Origin: Saccoglossus kowalevskii
Lineage: Eukaryota; Hemichordata; Enteropneusta; Harrimaniidae
DNA length: 34,195 nt
Assembly: GCF_000003605.2 (NCBI RefSeq)
Contig: NW_003108087.1
Span: forward strand, 583,147 to 617,341
Direction: 5' to 3'
A model generated the notes under the pieces. The model saw only the letters and a program-made list of their open reading frames with translations. It ran no database searches and was not told the DNA's origin. A program made the translations under genes and the position numbers. Below are positions 13,501-26,521 of the stretch, in pieces. Position 1 is the stretch's first letter. Every line of letters begins with the position of its first letter.

Positions 13501-16500
13501 ATCGAAAGTTAGTTCTTCAGGAATTCGTCTCGGCCATTCAAAATCCACTTTATGTTTTCTGTTCTGTAGTGCTTTTGTCTGTTCAGTCAAGTGAATGATT
13601 TACTGTAACATCTGATAACTACCGTACCGTACAACGTCTGTGAAAGAACAACGACTGACACAGCTTTTAAGTACTGATAATTTAAAAGCATACACTACAA
13701 ATTTTGCTGAGTGAAAGCACTGGGTTACTAACTGTGGTGGAGGGATACTTAAAACAAATTAAAAAAAAAGTAAAGTAAAGGAAAGAGTCCAAACGGTGAC
13801 TAGTCATCTTTCCATATTGTGAATCTGACTCTGACAGCCGTTTTGAATTTTGAAAATTTGTCAAAATATATGCAACTAAGATGAATTTACAGATTTACAA
13901 ATATTCAGTCACAAAGAATACCATCACAGCACTTTCCTATGTTAAAAATATCCACCTTTAGTAAAAATAATAATAGGGGTCATAGGGGTCACTCGAAACA
14001 GGTACATGTACACTGAACACTATTTGTTTTTTATATTGGACAAATTTGGTGTTTATTTTGTCTAGAACATTTTCACTTTATTTCAATAACAGCAATCTTC
14101 CTAATAATATCATAAAATGCAGAGAAAAACATTTTTTTTTTAGCAACAAAATTTTGCTTATAAACATGGAATTTCATTTTCATGGTGTAAACATTGAATT
14201 CACCTTAATAAGCAACCAATGAACCTTACTATTAGGGTTATTAATCACTCTAAAAGTTCATTGAAACCTTAATTTATAATTGCCAATTTGGATTCCTCAT
14301 TTCCATGGCTTACGTTTATTGTATTATTTTAAAACAAAAGTTTGGCGTATTAAATTTAGAATCTGTGCAACGCCCATGTTTTCTTGAGATCATGTTACTA
14401 GTTCAACTGTGCGTCTGTTTAGTGCTAGTATTTACTTTGTAATTGTGTTGGGTAGCCCGCAGCTATTTTGTCATGTATGTGTAGTGGTTGGTCTGACTAA
14501 ATGTTTTACATCATGGTTTCAGAGTGGGTTCTGCAGGAAATGTGATATATATATAGGAAATGTAGCAACTAGACGATCTAATCAGTTTAACCCCAGCTGT
14601 CACTGATAAGCTTTATATATGAGTTAACATTATGATATAATGATAATATTGGGAAATTAATTTTTATAGAAATATGGATTCAGACATTCCAATCAGTCAT
14701 TTTATTACGCAAGGTTGTATCGTACTCAATTTTAACATCATAGATATTTTTAATTTCACCTGAAATTGCGCAAACATTTTTGTAGCAAATATTCACCTCA
14801 GTCATACATTTGAATTAATTATATCATATGATTGTAATGTTTTGTTGGCTGCCTTTCAAATTTAATTACCACTTTGCTAATTTGGGCATAGTACTTTTTT
14901 TTTTCATCCAACAATAATTTTTGCCATTTTTAACTTGCAAATTGCAAAATCAAAATCTATTTACCCGCTTGCAATGATTATTCGGACACGACCTTATCTG
15001 GTTTAATTCTGTGTTATCATAAGGTGACTGAACAAATGGTAACAGCTCACTCAGAACATGAAAAAACTGTGTTTTTTTTTTTGTCCCGCCGATACGCAAA
15101 TAAAAATGCAAAACGTGTTTGGAGTCATATTTCCGTACAACCCGTCTTTCTGTAAACACATTGTTCTAGTTCAATAACTTATGTCGTGTGGCCTAATTAC
15201 TAATTAATTAAAACTAATTATTTTTATGTATTTTTAAATTAAATTTTAAGAATGAGCTTAAAGAATGGTTAGACATGTTTATTTATACACTAATTTTTAA
15301 CTCATACTCTCATGACTACGCAATAGCCTGTACAGGGGGGGAGGGGGAGGGGGTTCGCAAACATTGAATCTGAATGATGGAATAATTCAAGTGGATTCAA
15401 GTGTTGACGCTATACACTCCCTCTACTTCACGGCACTCTCACTGTTTGTTGGTATTGTCAAGTTCACCTTCAGTTTATACATCTGTGTTGATCCAAATAT
15501 GCTTCAGGCGTGATGTTTTGCTAAACAATAAGTCGTTTGTTTTGTCGTTTACATACCTGTGGATGACTCAAAAAGCTGTGTGTGGGTTATTTAGGAGGCC
15601 GACACATGTTGGTCTAACCTTGTTACATAGGCTCTAATGTACCTCATATTGTTCATAGCATTCAGTTTCTACTCTTTAAATAATTAGCCTTTTGTATTTT
15701 ATTTATAATTTAAACGTACAGTAGTTTTTCAAAGTATGTTGGTCACTGAACCAGTTGTGTTCATTATACAGTGTTTTTTTCACAAAATTAGGATAAATTA
15801 ATCTGAAATTAAAAATTGAAAAAACATAGTGGAAGGAATATAATTAATTAATTAATGGTTTATAATGATAGCAATAATTATTTGTTTGTTGTAACAGATC
15901 TCAGATTGTTGATTTTTCTGGTCATTGGAAGTAAAAATAAATAAAGCAAAAATCCATATACTGTAAAATACTTTATTTTAGCTGGAATACATTTTTGCTG
16001 AAAAGACATTTTGAGTGTTTTGTATGGAATTTATTTTCATTGATTTTTGATGAGTTGAATGTAAAATATAGAAAAAGGTATATTGGCCGGATTTTATTTT
16101 CACTGAGTAATTCCTTCAGTGAAAATAGCAAAAATAAAGTATTTTACAGTAACGACACTATTAACCCCTTTATGTTAACCCCAAGTTGACTTGGTGCTGA
16201 AAAGGTTAAATGATTACACTTTGCAAAGTGATAATGAATTGTAATGATATGATAAAGCCACAAATCACTACAGTCATTGAGTCGTAATTGACATGGGTCC
16301 CATATGGTCAACACGTGTGAAATACACTGATCACTGCAACTTTCACTTTTACAATGTGTGCACACACAAATATAATTTGTTTACCACTTTGCTTAATTGC
16401 ACTATAACAATATTATTTGTTTAATATAATTTAATTCTAAGACTGTGACTCAAAGTTCAATTTACTATTCACACAATTAGAAAAGTCCACATACATACAT

Positions 16501-19500
16501 TTTTTGAAATTTAGATAGTTATTTTAAGTTTGCTTTAATAGATAGAATAGCTTGCTGACCTGGGATACCAGCGGGAGTCGTTTAAGTCACATCTAAAGTG
16601 TACAAGGGCAAGCACACGTACAATGTATTTATAACATTTACACATTTCATAAGTTACAGAGATAGTGGTATGCTATTTATCTGGACTTCTTAACCTTTCA
16701 ATCCGTTGTTGTGTTTTGTTCTGTTATTTGTTGCCATGGCAACCTTTCAAAAATCCAAGCTGCATAAATATTCCTATTTTTTTTTTAATTTGATCAGGAA
16801 ATTATTTTTATCCATATCATTATGTCCTAGATAGAACTTAGATCCAAAGTTAACACTAAATCATAGAAAAAAAACATAAAAACATTTTGAAATGATGTAC
16901 CAATAATTTGGTGGCAAAAAATATGGCGTTATTGTACTTAAAAAGTCCACATAATACTGTATATTTGTATCTTCATATTTTATCTATATAAACCTTTTTA
17001 CCTTAATCTGTTTTTTTTTTGTGCAGTCTAATCTGTGAAACACAGAAAGTTATTTTTGTAGATATAGTACATTAATGTGATGAATGTTGTACGTATGGGA
17101 CCCATTATCTGGCATAGCAATTGTCAATCTTTTTACATCTCAAAATGAAATGTGCACTGCTACATAAATTTAGATTTTATCCTGATGTGCATGATTCATG
17201 GATATTTGCTTCTCGCAGAGTTAAAACGATGTCTCAAAAAATAGTGTCGTTCTTAATTACTATTTTACTCAAAATTTCGTCACAAGAATATTGATTTTTA
17301 TCTGTGGTAATATTAAAAATGTATACAGAAAAAAATATTCATGAGTTCAAATCCAATTTCTGTTCTGGAAGTTGTTTTCTTGATTCTGTTCAGGAAGTTG
17401 TTTTTCTTGATTGTCTGCTAAATTCTCCTGTAACCATGGCAACCATCTGTGAATGAGGTTCTCTGTAAATTGTCCATTACAATCATCTGTTCATTAGTTG
17501 TATATAATTTTCCGTACTAAATTCTGTTTTACCACAGTGAAAGGAAATTGCTATAACCCGCTTAAAGCTTATCTGTCACGATTTCATGGGAAGATAGTTG
17601 GGTTTGAATGTCAGTTTAATGTCAGAGAGCAATTCTTATTTAAACATAACCGATTGCCCTATGTATTGTGAAAACATTGACAAATCTTACTAATACATAC
17701 ATGTATGTGCGCTATACCTGTTTGAGATGCCTGTATGACATTAATTTGCATAATTGCCTAACGTGTCTGCATTATGACATGTTCGCTCCATATACATACT
17801 CTGTGTGGTATACTTGCCACTGTGGGTTGTTATTCCTATTTATTATTACCAACTTCATTTTAAAGATAATTCTGAGGTAGGAAATACAGCGTCTGAAACA
17901 TTCTATTTGCCACCATAGTTAAATGAAATGGGCCCTGAAACTAGCATACAACAACAACTGGTGGTGCAAATTCGTACCTGTAATTCAATGCTGTGGGGAT
18001 TAACATGTTTCATTGTTAGTGGCAACATTGGTATATGTAAAATTGCCTCAATTGACATAATTTCAAAAAAGTATAGACACCAATTGGCACCGTACAATTG
18101 TGCAAAATGATGCGCTGACACTATGGCACTCAAAAGTGTGTTACCATGGTTTCTATACTAAATCTTTCCATATAATATTGTCTCTGTGCAGAAATTGTAT
18201 ATAAATATCATATTTAAGAATCTATATTAGTATTTTTGGTATTACCGTATGTTGACAATTATATTTCATATTTTTGTGTCAATTATTTCTACTTGATATG
18301 TTATTATTGTGTCTATTACTCTGTGACTGTTACAACAAAATTTTCACTAATGCAATATTCAGAATGTTGCTCTCAGAGACTGGTTCAAGGGGCTTGTATG
18401 CTATATATTCCACCAGAGACAAATTTCCATAAATTTTACAAGTAATGGGGAATCAAACAAATTTATAGCTTTGAACATTTCAGTGGGATTCCTCAGTTAT
18501 ATAGAAGAGATATGCCGTCTTTTGTGAAATTCAGTCCCTATCAATACATGCTCAAATTTATCAATTCTTGGAAATTCCAGTATTTACCGGAATTATACAT
18601 TACTCAAGTCTTCATTATGTATTCCTATTAGTGCTTACATAAATGCATCTATGGTAGAAATAAACTGGATTTTAATGATAAGCATACATTAAAGGGTGGT
18701 GGTCATCGCACTGCACATGTGCAACATTTGTGTTGATAGACATTGATTTTCCCACAATCTAATGCGCTCTTCAAATGGAAATCACAAGTCTGGTTTTACC
18801 TGGGCGCGACTTGCATTAGTTACCATCGGTATCTCCTTCAATACCTTCCAATAACCTAAGAAATTACCCAATTAAAGCTTGATAACTTGGTTTGTACTCG
18901 TTGATCTGCGCAACAGTCAAAGTCACCATCTTGGTTTATAGACCCATATATCTCGTGCATGCGTGGCGGAAAAACTGCCCCATAAATGCAAATTTTGGTT
19001 TATGTGCCCTTCTAATAGAGCAAATTAAGTAAGAATATTTTAAAATAACAATGACATTACATGTAATTCTTTGCTGGTTGTCGTTATTATATTGTTTACA
19101 GTCATGATTTAATGCTCCATTTTTCTTTTGTATATAGATATTGCATGGCGATGGAGAGGTTTATAAATAGTGTTATTGTTCAGGTTATTATTCTCCTAAT
19201 GGTTGTACTTATCTGCCTCATAGCAACGACAGAAACGCTTGTAGCATATCGTCGTCTTAAATTTGGTGAGTGTGCATTGTAAGTTTGTTTGTTGTATGTT
19301 AATTTGTTAATTTATTAAATTAATTTGTAGCATATCATCGTCTTAAATTTGGTGAGTGTGCATTGTAAGTTTGTTTGTTGTATGTTAATTTGTTAATTTA
19401 TTAAATTAATTTGTAGCATATCATCGTCTTAAATTTGGTGAGTGTGCATTGTAAGTTTGTTTGTTGTATGTTAATTTGTTAATTTATTAAATTAATTTGT

Positions 19501-22500
19501 AGCATATCATCGTCTTAAATTTGGTGAGTGTGCATTGTAAGTTTGTTTGTTGTATGTTAATTTAATTACTATTTTTAAAAGTACTACAGAAATTACATTC
19601 TTATGTCTAGGTTTTTATTCACTCAGAAGTTTATACGCTGTTTTGTTGTCAAACCCTGAATTTGACTACCATTTTCTAAACATGATTTTTTTTACCTGAA
19701 TTCCACTCAGACCTAGGATCGATACAACACACAATGGATATGTTTGTCTTTATTCAATCATGCAAATCAATGTAACGGAAGACCCGTCACTGTCAGTGAC
19801 GTAAATGCATTTCAGTGGAGTGTACGTACACGGAATGCTTGTTAACATGTCTGCGTAAGCACTATATAGATCAATCCTTGTGTTTGGCCACCGGGTTGTT
19901 TCATTTCTTATAGTAATGAGAAAAAAATAAAGTGTCTGTGACATTTTTATGTGATGTTTCTGTCTCAATACCGTACAGGGAACAGCCAAACCAAAAATTA
20001 TTATTAATTAATTGTGGGTTACTTCGAGAGTAGAGCATTGCATATATAGACTTTATGAGAGAAGAGTGCTAATGGATTAATTAATCATTGGGTGTTAATT
20101 TCACTGTGTTTGCTGATGATTAAATTGCCTGCTCTGAAAAATCTCAAATTACAACTGAACACAGACATTGTATTATTAAAAGATATGTGAATTTTTAAAA
20201 TCCAAATATATGCTCCAAATATCAAATATAATGAACCATTTTCTGTGAAATCCTGTGTTATGTGTGAAATCAAATGTAAAAACAGGACAAATAATAGTCG
20301 TGGTGTCAAAACATTGTTTGGGATCGACAAACACAGAACTAGTTTTTGGTATTTCCATGCTTAATAATGTGTGATACAAATTTAATGATGGTCAGGTAAA
20401 GGGTATCTCAACACTATGTTTCTTTCTCAACAATCGGCATTTCGACATTGAGCTTATAAAAAAAGATATTCAAGTTCAAAATCAAATCATTCAATTTTTG
20501 CGACAGATGCAATAAGTGAGATTACTTGATGAATGGAAAATCAACTCTTAAATACCAGTGCAAATTTAATGAATTTACAGTATATTGCTTCTAATGCCGA
20601 TTGAATTGTAATTTTTATTTCCCGCTCGGACGTAGTCCAAAAAATGGGGCTTATTGATTGACCATCTGTTTGTCTACATATAATGAACTTCTATAAAATG
20701 GGACCATGATGTTTTTTTCAGATCAAATTCAAAATGGCTGAATACAAATGCTGTTTTAGAGCCATGTCTTTTACATACATTGTCTGCAGTATACTACATT
20801 ATACATCATGTAAATGGCTGACTCATTTCAGTTTTGTGTACTATTTAACTGACAGGAACAATTTCAACCAATTTAAACTAAAATTCTGTGCGATATTCAT
20901 CTATAAGTGTTTCAAGTACTTAGTAACAACTTTTAAGTACGCTTTTTTATTGTCTCTTTATAGATTCGTCAAAAACAGCAGAAACTGTGATTACAGTTTT
21001 ACATTATGTCTGTCTTTTTTTTTTCATTGTCTTTGTGTTCGAGGTGAGTACCAAATTTTCTTTTCTACCTAAAATTGATTTATTCTTGTAATTTGGGAAT
21101 TAGTGTATACTCTCTAAAACTGTTCTGTTGAATTCTAAAAAAAAATTATTTTAAAATTGAAGATACCTGAAAAAAATTTAGATCGAAATAAATATTCTTG
21201 CAACATGGAAACAATAAAAATCAATTGTAGCACTAAATTGTGTTACAGTGAATCACAGTGACTTTTGTAGCAATGAACATTTCATTGGGATCATTAAGAC
21301 AGCTAGATACTGTAGCACCATTTTGTCCTCAAGAATTCTGTCCAATTATGGTAACAGACATTTTTTTACCCATTTTCACTTTCACATCTGTTAAAAATGT
21401 TGGATGCATTTTTTCTTACTTTTTTTACAAAAAGGTTGATCAAGAGATGTAGGCGATGGAAAATTTTGACCATTTGGTTAAAAATTAACAAATTATTGAA
21501 AAATACCAAAAAAAGCTGCACTGAAATTTGGCCAAGACAAAAGATTAATTTATAGTGTTAGTAGGGATGAACCGATTGAAATGCTGGGTTGCAGGAAAGG
21601 GATTTTTTACACTTAACTACGAATGTCAGTTTATTTTTAGTATTACCCTACTTTAACTGTCGTAAAATTCACTTTTGAGGACAAAGTTAGTAAAATAAAA
21701 ATGTGTGAACCTTGTGGATTTTTTTTCTGAGAAACTTCAAAAGTACTCTGTTTCTTGTAAGAATCAATGTCACGCACACAAAAAAAACAAACAGTAAATC
21801 ATCAATTGGACTGGAAAACGGTTCAGTTCAAGAACTCTTTTAATTTCTCTCTCTTAGAGTCAAAGTACCATTAAATGCATCTAATCTGGTGTATCTTAGG
21901 ATTATTGATCACCATGGCAACAGTTCCAGAGTTTTCAACCATGTAAGCACAGGTTTATATGGTGCTTTGCCCAATTATCATATTTTAAGTCATATTTGTT
22001 GGCATGGCAACTTATCATATCTGTGATTTGTAGGTAAATTTATTCCGAACTAAGCTGATAAATGTGAATATAGCAAAATTAAAACCTAATAAGAAAATTG
22101 TTTGAGCTACAAAGGCGTTTTTTTTTTTTATTATTATATATATTTTATTGACTAGGCATCTGTTTTGAAAGGTTTCCGAATTACGCAGGGTTTGCTTTCA
22201 AGGTAGTTTGCTACCATTAAATAACATACTCAGAAATCCTTGAAATCCAGGGGGTTGGAATGCTGTAATGTTCAAAATTCTGAAATAAAAATATGGGGTC
22301 ATCGTACAATTTTTTTCAAAAATAACCGCAAAATTTGATCCAAAATAAGTGTTTTGAGTAATTTACAATTGACAATTTGATTCAATGACCTATGCTATAT
22401 GTATTGTTATTTGGCTTAATACCTCTCATGGCTATCATGAAAATTGGAGAATTTTGAATACTGTAGAATATTTTATTTTCGCTTGGAATTTATTTTTGCT

Positions 22501-25500
22501 ATTTTCGCTGAAGGGATGATTCCGTGAAAATAAAATCCAGTAAATATACTATTTTTCCTATATTTCACATTAAACTAATCAAAAATCAGTAAAAATAAAT
22601 TCCATACAAAACAATCAAAAAGCCTTTTCAGCGAAAATTAATTCCAGCAAAAATAAAGTATTTCACAGTATTAGTTATCTATGGAATAATGTATTTACAT
22701 GGATTCCTAGGGAAAATGTTCCAAAATGGCCGCTTTTGGGTTATTTTACTTTTGTTTTCTTGAAAACACATCCTTCTTTCTTCATAAAAACTTGCATTAG
22801 GTGAATCATTACACAACAATTTCTGAATGATTTACTCTCACAGGGATACATTTTTCTATGTTTTAATACTACATGTATATAACCATATTGAAAATGTTTA
22901 ATTTTAAACGAAGGAGATTAAGTTAATTTGTGATGGAATGTTTTTTATACTACACATGTATTAAACTTTTTTTGTTTACCAGGTTATTTTCAGGATATGT
23001 GCAATGGGTGTAGAGTACTTCCACCAACCAATGCAGGTAAGTAGACAGTGACATGAACCATTAAATAATTGTGTTATGCTGGATTGATTCTCTGCCCAAA
23101 ATCTGTAATAATATCTGAAGTTCAAAATTTAAAACCATTGTCATAGAAACATGAAAATCATGGTAATTGTTGTGAGGTGTGTCAGACGTTCTAGATAATT
23201 TGTTATCTTCAGTGAGTTTCCATGACAACATGTGAATTTTTGTATACATAGACTTTTATTTTCTTTACAATGTACCGGTAGATATTTTTCATGTGCAATT
23301 CCTTTTATGAAATTTTAAATATTACTATATATATGAAGTAGCAATGTTCTCCCTAGCATATTGGCTAATTTGCATATGAAATATTACAAATTAGCATGTG
23401 AGTGTGTAATTAGCATATCAGTAGCTTTTATTGTTTCCTGTTGAATATTCATGCAAACACTTGAAAGGTCCTTAGGAAGAACACCGTAGTTGAGCATGGT
23501 TGTCTATGTTTTTACATCTATCACTTGAGTAATTACTGAATAATTTTATTTTATCTAATGGGAGGATGTGAGTGGAATACTTCGATGATAAATAATGAAT
23601 ACAACATGTCTAGGCAAAATTGACAGAATCCTCAATATTGAGTGATGTAACAGTACCAAATTAAAAAGCAGCCTCCTTTATGACAATTAAATTACTGCTC
23701 AAACAAAAGTACTTAGATGAAAGTGTTTGGACATACTAAAAAACGGACTTCAAGTTACACTTCTAGTCTGTGCATCTGTTTGTTTGTGTATCCGTCTGTC
23801 CGCACATGTCTGGATCACACAAGCCTGGACCAGTTACATTCAAACTTTGTTTACGCATCACATGTCATATCATACATATGCACATGCATTTCTTTCAATT
23901 TGATGCAATTAAAGATGGCCGAACGGCAGCCATTTTACAGGCATTTTGGAATCGGATCTCAGTCATGCATGTACATATCTCATTCAAACTTCATTCATGA
24001 AATAGTTTCCTTGCACACATAGTCTATCCTTTTCATTGGGATGGCTGGCTCATACAAAATAATTTATTTAATGAGCTATTCTTTTGAAGTTGGATTTTTT
24101 CTTACAACATTTTTTTTTGTTTATATATAATTTTTCAGATTGTTGATGGATTAGTTGTATTTTTGACATTTACATTAGATGTTTCTCTGTGGCTGGCACC
24201 CGTCAGTCATCCAGCTTTACACACTTTATCATTTCTTATTATCATTCGAATGGGAAGGTTACATCTCATAATTAAAGGTATGTACCAAATATGTAGTAAT
24301 TATTCATGACTTGACAGAAAGAGCTAATTTAGGGAATTGATCATGATACTTAATTCGTCATTCCAAATTCCGTTTCTAGGAATCACAGACAGGGTTCGAG
24401 AAGATGCGGACGTTCAGATTGAACTTGAAAGAATCATGAGACGTAACATTGAAGCTTGTGCCGATAAGTTACAACAGCAATGTGATCAACAGAATGTGAG
24501 TGCATTATAGCTGTAATCAACCTACTGTAAAACCATTTATTTTCACTGACATTTAATTTCACTATTTTGATGTTTTGACCATATTCACTGTGTTTTAATT
24601 TCAAGTATTTGTCAAGGAAACAATGAGTTTTAATGTTTATTTTACATGTTCTTGTAAATTTAATTTAGTGAATTTTACTTATCAGCGAAAATAGAGAAAT
24701 CAAAAGCCAGTGAATACTTAATGCATTTACAGTACTTGATAGATGAATTATCACAAGCCATCATGAACGGGGTAACACTCCACAGTAACGATTCATTTTT
24801 ATGAAATTCTGTTATCCCGTCCTCTTTATATCTTCCAATCACAACATTTTTGATAGCATGATTGAAAACATTAGTCATGTTTTAATGGTGCAGTATACAA
24901 GAAATGCAATTTTGGATTTATACATGTTTCTGTTACAGTACTGTACCAACTAGATAATTTATTCAAACTATTGCTAATCCAGTAGAAACTAGTGTGGTAC
25001 ACAGGTCAATGCACTTACCTTCTATCAGGCAGTTTAAACTAATTTTTTCCCGCTTAAACTAGGGTACATTTGTTGACATTTTCTATAATTTTCACTGAAT
25101 TTAATCGTAATTTTGAAACAAACAAACAAAATGTGACATTTCTTCTAGTTTGTGATCGAAAAGGTTTAAATTTTCACAACATTTTGTGTGAAAAAGAGCA
25201 GACTACAGATGGAGCTATTTTGTGGATGGTGCCTGAAGTTTTGCACTCAAATAGTTATTATGTTATGGGTTCAATCGCTGTAAAGCCAATTGTTTCACTC
25301 AGACTACACGTTGCCGATCTCAAAACATCTGATTATTGACCCACAGTGTAATTCGCAATGCTGACGCAGTGGGAAAAAGAATTCTTTTAAGTAGGCTGTC
25401 AGTTATTTATAATGTTTTTTAGCATTTTCATGTTAAAAATTAATTTAGAGAATAATAATTAATAATAAGTACTGGAAAAGAAGAAATATTCACTGGGTTT

Positions 25501-26456
25501 TAAATTCACTGTTTTGTTTTGAATGTCACAAGGATTTAATTCCAGTGCATTTTGTTGTCAGTGAAAATAAAACCCAGTGAATTATCAAGCCCTGTACAGT
25601 ACAAAGCATTTGTTACCCTGATTGATATTAAATATTTGACTAGATATATTAGCACATACACTTACATAAATGAAGAGGTATGTCTGTGGTGAAAATAAAT
25701 CATATTTTAATAACAATTCAGCATACAATACCATATTTGCTATTTTAGTAGCACAAACAGTTATTGTAAATGTAGAATTGTATCAGTGGTGAAAATAAAA
25801 ACCGGTAATATTTTAATGGTCAATACACAGAAAAATGCAATGTGTGCTTTTACTTATCGGTAGAGTTAATATAGTTGTTATATAATACCATGGGATGTAT
25901 CAAAATATTTGAAAAATGGTAATATAAATAATTTAATTTACCGTGTATTAATTTAATCCAATCACTCACTGCATGGTACCACACTATGATATGGTGAATG
26001 AGAATTTAACCTGGAATTAATTTCTAAAAATAGACGTAATTTTCTCGAGGACTTAGAGCTTCATAGTGGTGTGTTTACAAGAACTCTGACCACATCAGTG
26101 TAACTTGCAAATTCTTGGAGAGATGAATTCTTTTGCGAATCTCGTTAGCCAGGAAAATGCATAAAATTTTGAAGAAGTTAGCATTTAGATGTCTTTGATA
26201 GAGTCATAGTCACTATTATGAAATTTTTTCTTCACAAATGCTGTCAAATTGTCATAAGCAAAAATTTTACTTGTTTGTCACTCCTGTAGAAAGAAATTGC
26301 TTTTCTCAAAGATTTATTACAACAACATCACATTGAGTCACTACAGAGCAATGGATCCGTTATTCACACTGACTCAGGTATTTATTTATTTGTTTATTAT
26401 TTATTTACTAGTTTTTGACTCCTGTGTGTGAGTCTTTGTGCTTACCCTGTCTGGGT

Positions 26457-26521
<65 letters not shown>

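Larger units (their letters stand above)
10792..19137 (+). other. Intron 2 of the voltage-sensor gene
   Basis: An 8.3-kb intron with no convincing extra exon. It holds MITE-like elements (12146-12335, 15959-16151, and the TTAA element near 18690), perfect X-box palindromes at 16730 and 17430, a G-rich run at 15335 and a TAATTAAG/CTTAATTA palindrome near 13374. Fragments of the MITE family also appear at about 12360-12480. Confidence 0.6.

Noticed and set aside
20734-21072. 112-codon frame overlapping exon 4
   Set aside because: It is in a different frame from the S2 coding frame and has no recognisable content.
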